This document shows, in pieces, positions 48,163 through 59,600 of a stretch of DNA of 64,000 nucleotides. A program made the position numbers and the translations under genes. Where the stretch lies: assembly GCA_032622095.1 (NCBI GenBank), contig CP136068.1, positions 125,863,989-125,927,988 on the forward strand, in the 5' to 3' direction. Position 1 is the stretch's first letter. Each line of letters opens with the position of its first letter. Below the pieces are notes generated by a model. That model was not told where the DNA came from, did not search any database, and saw only the letters and a program-made list of their open reading frames with translations. Source of the DNA: Siphonodentalium dalli (taxonomy: Eukaryota > Mollusca > Scaphopoda > Gadilida > Siphonodentaliidae).

Positions 48163-51100
48163 GTGAGTACAAGCCCCGATCACCGATCTGACACGATCAT
48201 AGGTTTGGTACATAACTATACATGCATACTTGAATTATTAAGGGGAGACGCACGTTTGCCCAAAAAATGCCGTTTTTGGGTGGGTCAGGTAATTTGATAA
48301 AATCTCGATAAACCCACAATCGTACGGACTGAAACGTCGCAGGGATATAGAATACATCTTTATGAATGTATTGAATATTTTGAAATATGAACATCATGAG
48401 TGTAATAAAGAGAGATTTGTAACATTTGATAATAAGTTAACTTTAGGTACCAAAAACTTGGTTTTCACTTCCGCTACGAGTGCCCTATTCTGATAAAAAT
48501 GGCAATAATAAGCCAGACATTTTTAGGAGGACAGGCTGGATAAATCATAAATCAATTGAACTTGTAAACTTGTAAAATGCAACATAATGTATTGTTGGAT
48601 ATTACATGGCAACAAACATAATGCAATAACATATGTAACAATTTATTATAATTAATTATTTATTATTTATTATTTAATTTTCATTTTTATTATGCTTTTT
48701 TTTTGCTGGACTGTGGAAAGAGAGTACTCTCATTCAGCTTTCCAGCTTTCCAGCTCTCAATATATGATAGATTGTCATTGATATTGTACTTGTACAAAAT
48801 AAATACACATGATTAAATCATAAATGTTGCTGCTGACATTCTGTGGTTTTATCCAAGGACTTATACAAGGGTTTTCGTTACTTTTTAAGCACTTTTTAAC
48901 AATGTTTTAATGATATTTTGTTCATGCGATTTTAATGCTTGTTTAATGGCATAGCTTGCAGTAGGGTAAAATGGTTAGGGCTAAAAATCCAAGTCGTCTC
49001 GCCCTCCAACGCTGGTGATGAGGGTTAAAAATGGTTAAACGCAGGCTTCCATCGTGGACTCTGTAACTCGAAATCGTTAGCTGGCGGAGTTGCCAATTAC
49101 TCGCCGATGGCCGGTGGTTTAACTGAAATCACTGTTAGATTAGCGGTATGTATGTGGATTTCCTCCACCACTAAACTGGCAATATGGCCTTAGTTGCCGA
49201 AAGCGAGATTAAACACCAACCACTTGTTGAATACAACCATAATCGAACGAAATATAGGCCCTACTTCTCCAAACCAACCACGATTATGATTGTAAAACTA
49301 TCATATATATGACTTGTCTTTGAGTTTTGTGTGTTTTTTGTCAAAAACTGTCGGAGTGGTTCATGTGGTCGTCGGTAGTCCTTTTTTGTAAACAATTAGC
49401 ATGAAGTCTTCGAAAATGTATGTAGAAATTTAAGTACAAAATTGTTCATGAGTTCATAGGTACCACCAGAGCTGACACGTTCCAGATTACTTTTTTCTTA
49501 AATATGGGTGGTCATTGAGAGCAATCCGACATTATGTTGTGTCTAAAGTTGAAAATTAGCAGTGAAAATTAAATTTCGTTTTCCACTTTTCCCAGAATTA
49601 CCGGAAAAGGTTTCATAACTCACTTTAGTATGCCGCAATATATAGTTCCCGTAATTTAAACAGACAACATGTATTCTCGAATAATATGTGCAACATAACG
49701 TAAATATACTTAAACATGACTAACTATGTGCAATACTGATACTTTTAAGCGATACATTATGTCGTTTTGATATTGTCGCAATGATATCAAGCTGACAGGT
49801 TCTTCGGCGGCATGAATGTGCAGTAACGGAAGGTATGTTAGTCAGATATAGTGTGGTCGTTGGCGCAAACAAAAAAGAAAACAGGTTCGAGCCGGAAAAA
49901 TGGTAAATTTTGGCAATGTACATAATTCGACGCAGAATACTATAGAACAGATAAACTTCGCAAAAATCAGCTTTGAGGAAATTGTGTTATAAAAGATGAC
50001 GTCCAACATTGTTGTCTATATTACATCAGTTCTCGAAATATGTCATTATTGGACATATTATGGCATAGGTATAACGCAGTTATACCATTTTTTGTAAAAT
50101 TAGAGTATGTAGCGAATATAGGGACATGGAGAGAAAATAATACAATCGCGGTTATGACATGACTGTCAAAATGGCCGCATCTCCAATCCTTGTCACGACA
50201 AAATCAGCATACTGGATAACCACATGGGGTGAAATCCGTATTAATAAGATACATGTCTGTTAACCCTTTACCCAACAAACCGGCAAAAACCGGCCAAATT
50301 ATCTTGGGTCTGTCTCAATAAAACCATACAAATATGGATATCATTGGAACCGGCTCATTGACCACATTGTGATGGTTACAGTTATGTCCTGTGCATTGGC
50401 CTAAACAAAAACCTTTTTTTAACACTTTTTACCATTTTTTCTTATATTCTTTAACAATTTTATAATTTTTAATGTGTTAAGCCAATGCATTCTCTTATAT
50501 ATGCGAGGCGACCTATGGTCGACTCGCATATATAAGAGAATGCATTGGCACAGGGCCCTTCTGTTGGGTAAATGGTTAATAAGATACATGTCTGTTAAAT
50601 ATCTTTAAATGAGTACGGATCACTGAACGGATCCATTTGAATGATATATCGGTCACTGCAGCGCAACGTCTATTCAACAAATTAGCATCCCATCTCACCA
50701 GATTAAGGAGACTATATCGTTCATTTTTTGTAAGAATAATTTTCATGCTGCTGTCTAACCGGTTTCTTAGTACACAATTTTGTTCAAGTTGCTCCAGTCG
50801 ACACTCTACAACTGGAATATGCTACCACGCTTAAATTTTCAGTATTTTGTTGTTTGAAAATATCGTATCAATAACACCCACGTACTTGTGCTACATATCA
50901 GGCAATCGGCATTTAAAGCTGTTATTGCAACGCTGCCCATTCACTCAGTGTTGCTATTTATGGTTTTATATGTAGAAGATACATGTAACATTCGGGAGAA
51001 GTGGTTAAATACGGCGATGCGGTTGTAGAAAACATAGTACCTTTCGCGTATATGTGGCCGGCCTTGGTGATTCATACAAGATATCATTTCCAGGTATAAA

Positions 51101-54100
51101 CACAGTCTCTGTCACTGTGTAAGTATGCAATTTTGGTCAAGATTAGAACTTATTGAAGATAGTCAATACCTTTCCTTTTATTTGTGTTTTGATTAATTGC
51201 GTTCATGGTATACCACCTTGCATTATTGTGATAAGCGCAAAATATTCGCATGTCATCACTTAATCGGAGTCAACTATGACTATTATTTTGAGACACGGAC
51301 AATAGTATTTACATAATTTACACCGTAATAGATTAATATGTCACACGGTCTATGAAAGAGACCGCTCTGAGTACATACATTTCTGCTTCTAGAAAAGATC
51401 ACCGATTCAATATATCCATATTTAACTGTTTAATGACATGTACACATATATCACACGATTCAAGATAAACAGTATAGTATTTGGCCGCTTCTGTGCAGGG
51501 ATGGGGTAATTGTAATTTGTAATTGTAATTGACTGTAATTAATTACATTTTTTCAAGTATTTGCATGTAATTGGTAATTGAGTTTATTCTCAATTACATG
51601 TAATTGCAATTGTAATTGGTTAGGATGTAATTGTAATTGTAATTTGGGTCTAATTTCAATTACTTCAAAATCACAGGTACTTATTTCGTTTCTTCAAATG
51701 TTTTTTTCCAAATTTCAAAGTGTAAGACTGGTGACTGGCTATCACTATGTTGTCACAACACTGTGTTTTCAACCACTGTGTCTCAATGGTTAATTCTGTA
51801 GACACCTCTTTGGTTGCTTAAGCATTGGTTAACCTTTGATGTAGAAGGCTTGTTTTGATAAATACAATGAGAAACCAACTTCAAATAATTTACAATATAT
51901 CACCATAATAGATCACTCTTATGATCATGTTTCATTATCTCCACCTGATATGGTATATATGCTATGGTAGAAATTCACACCAACCATTGCTAAAATGCTA
52001 TCAACATGCCTACAAAAACAATCTGGCAGCATTTTGATTTGCAGAAAGACACGTCGTGTACTATGAAAGCGAAGTGCAAACTTTGCCCAACTACAATATC
52101 CAGTTCCAAAAAAGTTACCTCCAATTTTGTGACACATTTGAAGGTAAGTTTCCATTTCTATGTATTAGTATTGTTTCAGTCATATGGTGGTATTGGTATA
52201 TATATTGTGTCTTGTCCCTTCTAATTTGTAACTGAATGACAATGTGGGGACAAATAGCTGCCTCACTAATCCCCAATTAGCAGTGTCTATTGGATGCATT
52301 GTGTCACCAGTAAGCTGGTGGCCACAAAGGCTAATTATGTTTATCACTCTAATTAACATTTAGAGTGTTGATTATCGCATTGCCCTTTACAATGGCCTGG
52401 CTTTGTGTCTGACTTACTGGGACGGTCTTATTCCCTTAATAATTAAATGATGGATACATGTATGTGTTACTAAAATACACTTATTATTTTCATTTTATAG
52501 CGAAAGCATCAAGATGTCTATGAATCCACAGTCACACAGGCACCGTCAGCAAGTTACCAACAGACTAGAAAAGATAGTTAGCAAAGTTCACAAATCTCTG
52601 ATATCATCCCAATTTCTAGAAGATCAGCCCAGGCTACAAGTTGCCAATGCAACACGCTGGAATTGCCAGCTATAAATCATGATCGCTCAGTTCTACGAAC
52701 ACCTATCCTGCACCTAATACATTGGCTGCTCTGTACCAAGTGTGCTTCATTGTTGTGCTTCTTCGTGTATTTTATCTTGCATTAAATTTATGTTTTGTTA
52801 TCAAATAAAGTTCATATAAATAAAAAGTGTTCCTACTTCAATTATGTACTGAAATGTAATTGTAATTGAATTACATTTCAAAGTAATTGTAATTAATTAC
52901 ATTGTGAATTAGATGTAATGGGAATTGTAATTGTAATTGAAAAATGTTGAAGTAATTGTAATTGTAATTAATTACATTCACAAGTAATTGCCCCAAGCCT
53001 GCTTCTGTGCACCAACACATTCCGGATTAAGCTGTTGCACGAATGAGACCCTGCTTTCTCGCTCGTGAGATACATGCACATAAGAGAGAATTTATTCGTC
53101 TCTGATCAAAATGTTCTCATATACTCTGCAATCATTCTTCAGTACGTAATTGCGTTTGTGTATAGCAATAAAAACGTTTGTGTATACGTGTATACTAATA
53201 AACCGGTTATATAGCAGCTATTCAATATTGCACAAATTGTAAATTTCATTCGATTTTGGCCATTTTGATGGCCATTTTGGAATAGACATTTTACATATAT
53301 GTGTTACGACAAAGCACTGTTTGTATATATTTGAACGTAGTATTACTATTGCTTGCAATAGTTGGTACCGCAGAAATTCAGTACTTTCCGATACCAACTG
53401 TCATTTCGGACGCCATTTTGAAATAGGAATTTTCTCCTAAGCTGATTTAAGCGAATTTAGTATATGTGACCCGCCATATCAAATCCAGTCGGAAGTCGGG
53501 ATTTGTTTTTACCCTGTGCCAATGCATTCTCTTATATATGCGAGTCGACCATAGGTCGCCTCGCATATATAAGAGAATGCATTGGCCTAAATATTTTTTT
53601 ACAATTTTAATAATTTTTTCTTGTATTCTTTAACAATTTTATAATTTCACCCATACAGAGCCCCAGACAAACATGAGCAGACGACACTCTTCTATATGCT
53701 TTTATATATGTGTGGGTAATGGATGTTTTTTTATTTTATGTCCTACAAATTGTCAGAAACATTTATTTAAAAAAAATTATAAAAAATTGTCGACTCGCAT
53801 ATATAAGAGAATGCATTGGCACAGGGTACAAGAATCCCGACTTCCGACTGGATTTGATATGGCGGGTCACATGTGTTGTTCTGCAAACCAGTCCGCCCAT
53901 TTTGAGACCACAACTGTTTCTAACAGCCGACTTGACTGTACTAATAGGCTAACCGCCGACTTGACTATACTAATAGGCTAACCGCCGACTTGACTATACT
54001 AATAGGCTAACCGCCGACTTGACTATACTAATAGGCTAACCGCCGACTTGACTATACTAATAGGCTAATCGGTGATAACATTTATATCATGGTTGATACC

Positions 54101-54222
54101 GACCAATGCGAATAGACATTCCGACAATAAAGCACACATAACCTTCTAACATGCTTTAATTTCTGCAGGCAAGTGGACGGCCATACAGCCCAGATCCAGT
54201 ATACACATATGCAGGAAATATT
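47863..54222 (+). CDS. Gene B: secreted PAN/apple-domain protein, first two exons (continues beyond window)
   Basis: The ATG at 47863 opens a signal peptide (M-L-F-V-I-L-L-S-V-V-A-S-V-L-G) followed by a small Cys-rich domain: V-V-C-D-G-R, F-Q-T-C-V-F-N-C, R-W-C-T-S-A-N-F, G-V-C-S-L-L and R-L-C-D-W. The C...C.x3.C...C..x.(N/Y)-F...C-x-L-L pattern is that of PAN/apple domains. The donor GTGAGT at 48163 closes a 300-nt phase-0 exon. A second exon, 54169-54222, has acceptor TTTCTGCAG, 18 codons and donor GTAAGT, also phase 0. Exon 3 of this gene should start in phase 0, exactly as the first visible galectin exon of gene A does, so B is probably an upstream-end view of the same gene type. No galectin-like exon was found between 54223 and 64000. 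Intron 1 is about 6 kb. Confidence 0.7.
48163..48959 (+). other. Gene B intron 1, left part
   Basis: AT-rich, with a TTATTATTTATT-type run at 48650-48695 and a CTTTCCAGCTTTCCAGCT direct repeat near 48740. No feature is recognised otherwise. Confidence 0.5.
48960..49232 (+). mobile_element. SINE-like element
   Basis: GATGGCCGGTGGTTT, TTTCCTCCACCACTAAA, CTGGCAATATGGCCTTA and a tail AGATTAAACACCAACCA occur in the order seen in widespread invertebrate SINEs with a conserved core. The 5' half is degenerate, without clear A and B boxes. The exact ends are uncertain. Confidence 0.5.
49233..50240 (+). other. Gene B intron 1, middle part, nothing recognised
   Basis: No coding or repeat structure of note apart from short AT-rich runs. 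Confidence 0.4.
50264..50575. mobile_element. piggyBac-type MITE carrying the 69-nt palindrome
   Basis: TTAA (50260-50263) precedes CCCTTTACCCAACA. The right end is TGTTGGGTAAATGG before TTAA (50576-50579). Inside are the remnant TGCATTGGCCTAAA, a CTTATATTCTTTAACAATTT module and the palindrome at 50481-50549, all shared with the MITE at 53464. A 23-bp direct repeat that begins and ends in TTAA flanks the element (50241-50263 and 50576-50598). Confidence 0.75.
50599..51487 (+). other. Gene B intron 1, nothing recognised
   Basis: A 65-codon frame at 50637-50834 has no motif. No repeats stand out. Confidence 0.4.
51496..53001 (+). mobile_element. hAT transposon, internally deleted, with perfect 8-bp target duplication
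   Basis: CTTCTGTG at 51488-51495 and again at 53002-53009 flank the element. The termini are CAGGGATGGGGTAATT and the inverse of CAGGCTTGGGGCAATT. An 8-bp duplication with a CAGGG-type terminus is diagnostic of hAT. Both subterminal regions are packed with TAATTG/CAATTA hexamers (51508-51650 and 52855-52990). Coding remnants are a BED finger and a T-R-W-N-type hAT motif near 52656. Confidence 0.85.
52006..52581 (+). pseudogene. BED-type zinc finger of the hAT transposase, spliced and truncated
   Basis: Exon 1 (52006-52143, donor GTAAGT) reads I-W-Q-H-F-D-L...C-K-L-C-P...S-N-F-V-T-H-L-K. Exon 2 starts at 52501 after TTTTATAG with R-K-H-Q-D-V-Y, completing the C-x2-C...H-x4-H BED finger, and stops at TAG 52579-52581. 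The 72-residue product would be a lone BED finger without the RNase H-like catalytic core. Further down, a frame gives A-T-R-W-N, a remnant of the core. Confidence 0.65.
53464..53872. mobile_element. Palindrome MITE, copy 2 (complete)
   Basis: The termini are ATGTGACCCGCCATATC and its inverse GATATGGCGGGTCACAT, with inverted sequence continuing inward through CCAGTCGGAAGTCGGGATT and ACCCTGTGCCAATGC, about 80 bp in all. The 69-nt palindrome is at 53518-53586 next to the left end, and half of it is repeated inverted at about 53794-53822 near the right end. No coding. Confidence 0.8.
53926..54072. repeat. 29-bp minisatellite, five units
   Basis: Units begin GCCGACTTGACTATACTAAT at 53926, 53955, 53984, 54013 and 54042 with almost no divergence. 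It lies 97 bp before gene B exon 2. Confidence 0.9.
54169..54222 (+). CDS. Gene B exon 2: short Pro/Tyr linker
   Basis: Flanked by a canonical acceptor and a GTAAGT donor, the exon encodes G-R-P-Y-S-P-D-P-V-Y-T-Y-A-G in frame with exon 1. Its length is a multiple of three, so skipping would keep the frame. Assignment rests on splice signals and phase, not on homology. Confidence 0.5.
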
Positions 54223-54529
54223 GTAAGTACAGTTTATAATAGAGACACTGTTCACACGTATGAAGACAACGTTATAAGCACAGCATTATAAAACGGACCC
54301 AGTTTTAACTTTGGACAGGAATATTGCAAATACCATATGTACAATAAAAACAACCTAATATACATTTATATAAGCATACTATAATTTAAGTATAGTATAT
54401 AATGAAACAAGCTCAGTTTACTCGTGTGAATTGCAAATATACATTATAGGCATGGCGTCCGATTTATAAGCGAAATCACAAGTGTGTATTTGTCCCCCCG
54501 ACAGTCCGCTAATATATAGCAATATTTAT

Positions 54530-55020
54530 TTTAAACTGAGAATAATTAGCCAGTATAGCACCATGAACAGATGAGCGCCTGCACATTATTTAAAATATCT
54601 GTATCCTCATGGAGATATGAAAACCAGGTGTCCTCAGAATCTTAGTTTAACCCACTAGATGTATGTATACATCTATATGTAAAACTCATATCTCATTTTT
54701 TTGCGAACTATTGTGTTTACGTTGTTCATGTTTGGTCCCAATACAAAATATATAAAAACAAACAAACGAACGTCAATTCCATCCACTTCGACTGTACAAT
54801 TCAATAAACTGATAACGTCTGAATTACGCACAGTTTTAAATATACTTGTTATTGGTGAGAGAATTAATCGCGATAAACAAAATGACAATCACTCCGACAA
54901 CTTATGAGACACTACTTATAATCCATGTATAAGAATGACCTTTTTGTGATTCCATTTCGATATACCATTTTTGAGAATACGTGTAACTTTTGAGCAAGAG
55001 TATTCTCCATTCCCACCAAA
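54530..55020 (+). repeat. ~450-bp dispersed repeat, copy 1
   Basis: It is colinear with 60170-60605. Shared markers include ATTAGCCAGTATA, ATATCTGTATC.TCATG.AGATATGA, ATTGTGTTTA.G.TGTTCATGTTT and TGAGAATACGTGTA....GAGCAAGAGTATTCTC. Open frames here have no domain. Confidence 0.75.
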
Positions 55021-55024
55021 CCAT

Positions 55025-55890
55025 ATAGTCACTTCAGGTATACATATACGCCTCAAAAGTGGCTATACAGCCATTCTATGTATACCAATACCCCGACACA
55101 CGGTCATTCGTACACTCCAGGATTGCATATATACCTCATACATGACGATTCAGCCACCCGTTGTATATTCCTATATCACATTCGTGGTCATAAGTCAATC
55201 CTTGTTTACCAATTCACCTCATCGTTGGCCGAACGGTCAATCCTTGTAACATATTGGCCATACCGTTACACACAGTTCTTTTAGATATGCCAATACCACG
55301 CACACTACCTCACCATTGGCCATACTCCGTGTATACCTATTGGCCACACCCATGACTATTAACATGTAGTCACTCAAGATATATATATACACCCCACTCG
55401 TGACCAAAACTCACCCACAAATGGCCATACAACCCATAGCGATGTACCAATAACATGCACACATTCATGCACTCCAGATTTGCATATAACATCATCCGTT
55501 ATAAATCAGCCACTCGCTGTTTACTCATCCGCCATATGTATAAACATACAGTAACTCATTGTATACATATTCACCATACCAAATGGCCATATAGACATTC
55601 AATATATACATATTCATCCCGCCGGTGATCATATGGTCCTTCCAGGTATACATATACATCTCAACGATGGCCATAAAGCCAGTCACGGTATGCCAATAGT
55701 CTGCACACACGGTCAATCATACATCCACTCCTTGTATACATATGCATCTCACCATGGACACCCCACCCATAACACTATATCCAATCAGTGTATAACTATT
55801 CACATAATTCATGATCACACACTAACTCCATGTATACCTATTCACATCAACTATGACCACAGTCACTCCATGGCTGCCATTTTGACATAC
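55025..55890 (+). repeat. Degenerate ~60-bp minisatellite
   Basis: About a dozen units carry GTATACATAT.C.CCTC, a (T/A)GGCCATACAGCCA piece and TGTATACC.ATA. Changes and indels are common. It directly follows the 450-bp repeat, so both may belong to one element. Confidence 0.65.
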
Positions 55891-55899
55891 AGCATATAT

Positions 55900-57689
55900 T
55901 AAGTTAATCAATGTTGATGCAATTTGGCGAGAGTAGCCACATAATATGGTCCCCTCGGATCCGTTTCGAAGTTCGGCCCATCTCCGTTCAAAAGCATGGC
56001 CAGAATCCCAAACGGTGGTTTGTTTGGCAAAACCCCGTTCTGCATCCTTAACATTTTGTCATGCCTTAAAATGTACTGGGTCAACCAGAATAGAACATCT
56101 AGTATAGTTGTCAGCCGATTGCGTAACATGGTTAATAACCAAGTGAGTTACAACCTGCTACCTTTTCGGAACAGAAGATAATAATGTTCGGGATATACTG
56201 TGATATATGTGAAAAATCAACTTTGGTTTACCAAATTGGGTTGCTATTTTGCTAGCCTTCTTCAGTAATTTTGTCTAGAAACACAGACAGGTCAAAACAA
56301 TAAAAACCGTTGTTACAAAAATTAGTTCATTTTTACTTTAACAAATGGTACAAACCTAAAACGTGATTTTTTGCTGATTTTGATTTCAAGTTTGTGATAG
56401 AAAAATCCAATATTTCTAGTAGGGTCAGTGGTTACAATAGTTCACATTAACAAAGGTACATCAGAAAATGTCAGTATCCAATGTATACATGACAGCATAG
56501 CCTATTTTTCATCAGTCACAACCCGTAAGCGATGGCATGGCACTCTGGGGCAATATTTAACCTTTTCCATATTTTGGCCGCCATTTTGGCAGCGATTTTG
56601 AGCCAAAGTGAACATTTTGGATCCATTGAGTTCGTAAGTAATGGTAAGCCACACTGACATTACACAGTTCTGCTAATTTCTCGTTAAATTTCGAATAGAG
56701 TTTCAATGGTGATTATTTTTGGAGATATTTGATACCGCATTCTGTAAAATAGAATAGTTCAGAGATCGGAAGGGGTTACGACCCCGTGGATGGCGTATTT
56801 CATTGCTTCAAAGATCAGTTAATATGAACAATATAAAATAAAGTCACTATCCTCATACAGCAGAAACTGACCCATTCTCAACGATTCGGTCGTTTTCGCT
56901 TCGCTGATAATAACCTCTTCCATAAATAGAAACCATATCTGCCGGTCTATTTCAATCACGTGGTTGAACATGTGCACACTACCGGTAAATAAGTATGTTG
57001 GCTGGGAGACTCGTCTGGTAAACTTGGAACTTAGTATTGCTATTTGTTATTTGTTATCACTATCTAATGCATGATCCAGTCTGGTTCTCTTATACAGTGA
57101 ATACATTCTGCTCCATCCACATCTATGGGCCAACTAGTCCAGGTCATCGCCTTATCACCAGGGCCGTATATATTATCATTGCGCGAATACGGTTTCTATT
57201 TAAGGAACAGCTTATTTCCCCATCGCATCGAAAATGGCCGATTGAGAATGAAACTGATCTAAAATATATCAGTGAAAAAATGGCACATATTCAACTTCCT
57301 GCTGCCATTTTGGCGGCCATATTGGATAGGGAGTTCCAATTTTATAATATAATAACATCACCAAAGCAAATAATATTATTCATTATGAACATGCAATGCC
57401 CCAAGAAACACAATACGTCAGTGACAACTTACAAATAATGGACAGATAAAGCAAACTGCGACATCGCGCCCAATCGGCATGTAAGGGGAGGGTTAAATTT
57501 TCGGGTAGTTCTTCAACTGTTCGCCCAAAATGGGCTCAACCGTCGATATATTCTTGTAGCATATATACCTCAAATCATATAAATTCATTTAGGTGAGGGA
57601 AGCTGACAAGATTTCATATTTCATATATTAATTATTTAGGTAAATTACTTTTCATATTTTGCCCCATAAATTCCATAGGCAACACTAAT
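55900..57689. other. Non-coding DNA between repeats
   Basis: Minus-strand frame 55908-56129 and plus-strand frames at 55996 and 57037-57438 show no recognisable domain. CCGCCATTTTGGC motifs occur near 56580 and 57305, like those in the foldback arms. Confidence 0.4.
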
Positions 57690-57889
57690 AATTATCTATA
57701 TCTATATTTGAGAATGTCTGTCTGTCTTTCTGTCTGTCTGTCTGTGTTCTATAGAAATTCACAGGGGACCACCTAGATGGCACAAAATGGGTCTAATAGG
57801 GGTAACTTTTTACGAAAAATATAATGGCGTGGGTTATAATTTTCTAAAGTGACGCCATTGTTGTCAGGGGCAGAAAAGGAGGAGGGGCA

Positions 57890-59600
57890 GAAAAAAATTT
57901 GTCGCCGATTGCCACCAAACTTATATATAATCATCCCCATAATATGAGGAAGCTAATGGAGTGGTTTAAATATGTCAAAAGTCGCGCCGTTCGCGTCAGG
58001 GATGCCCGGAAGGGGAGATGGGCACCAAAATTTATCAAAATAATTTTAGCGCCGAATTCCACCTTGATACAAGGAATCTTATTGTGTGATTTAAAGACGC
58101 CAAATTGGTGTCGTTGGGATGAGAGATTTGAGGGGCGGAGGGTGGGTACTAAATCTGACAAGAATTGGTTTCGTCGCCGATTGGCACGAAACTTATACAA
58201 ATTCATCCCCATGGTATGAGGTGTCTAATTGCGTGGCTTAAAGCTGTCAAAATTGGCGTCATTCGAGTCAGGGGTGCACTGAAAGGGAGAGGGGCACCAA
58301 AATTGATACACAATATTTTTAGCGCCAATTTCCACCAAATTGATGCACATTCTTAACCATGATATGAGGAATCTAATCTTGTGATTTTAAAGACGTCATA
58401 TTGGTGCTGCTTTTGTGAGAGATGGGGGTGGAGTGGGATGGGAACTAAATTTGATAAAAACAATTTAGTCGCGGATTAGCACCAAACTTACAAATAATAA
58501 TCTCCATGATATCAGGAGTCTAATTATGTGGCTTAAAGATGTCAAAAGTTGGGCTATTCGAGTCAGGGGTGCCTAGAATGTGAGAGGGACACAAACATTG
58601 ATACACAATATGTTTAGCGCCGATTTCCACCTGAGTGATACATATTCTTCTCCGTGCTACGAATACTCTAATCGTGTGGTTTAAATGCGCCAAATTGGTG
58701 CCTTTTGTGTGAGAGATATGCAATGGTGGCCCTAAATTTGATACGAATTTGTATACTCGCCAATTTTTTTAAATTGTATATCTATTCATCTCTATAATGA
58801 TTCTAAGTGTGTGGTTTAATGATGTCAAAAGTGGCGCCGCTTGAGTCCGAAATATGGACGGGAGGGCAACCAAACACTTATAAAAATATGTTTAGTGCCA
58901 ATTACCATCAAACTCATACACGTTCTTCTCAAATGATACAATGAATCAAATATTTCCGAATATCTGTCTGTGTTCTATATATATAATCGAGGGTACAATC
59001 GAGATGGCACCAAGGCGGTCTAACAGGGGTAACTCTTTACGAGTAAGTTAATGGTGCGGGTTAAAATTTTCTAAAGTGACGTTGTTGGTGTCAGGGGAAG
59101 GGCTATTTTTATAACAGATTTCGACCAAATTGATATATTATTCTTCTCCGTGATACGAGGAATATAAACGTGTGATTTAAAGACGCGAAATTTGTGCCGT
59201 TTGGGTGAGAGATGGGGGGGGGGGGGGTAACAACTATGATAAGAATTTGTTTAGTTGCCGATCACCACCAAACTTATATATAATCATCTCCATTATATAA
59301 TGCATGCATGGGTCTAATAGACGTGGTTTAAATATGACAAAAGTGGCGCGGTTCCAGTCATGCATGAGGGGAGTTGCACCAAAGTTGATACAAATATATT
59401 TATCACTGATTCTACCAAATTTATGCACGTTTTTCTCTAATGATATGATGAATTAAATCACATTTGGGGTCGTTTGGGTCATGGATCGTGAGGGGAGATT
59501 CACTAGCATTTATAAGATTGTTCAATTCGCCGATATCCAACAAAAGTTATATATAGTCATCTACCAGGCCATCTCCATGTCGTTCTAAGGAGTTTTTGGC
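57890..59600 (+). repeat. ~280-bp tandem repeat with ~140-bp half units
   Basis: The GTCGCCGATTGCCACCAAAC-type start recurs at about 57900, 58170, 58468, 58750 (diverged) and 59252. Each unit contains a second, related half (GCGCC.A.TTCCACC.....GAT). The internal GTTTAAA.A.GTCAAAA...GGCGCC and GAGAG.TG.GGGGG pieces recur in order. A poly(G) run lies at 59215-59226. Confidence 0.75.
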
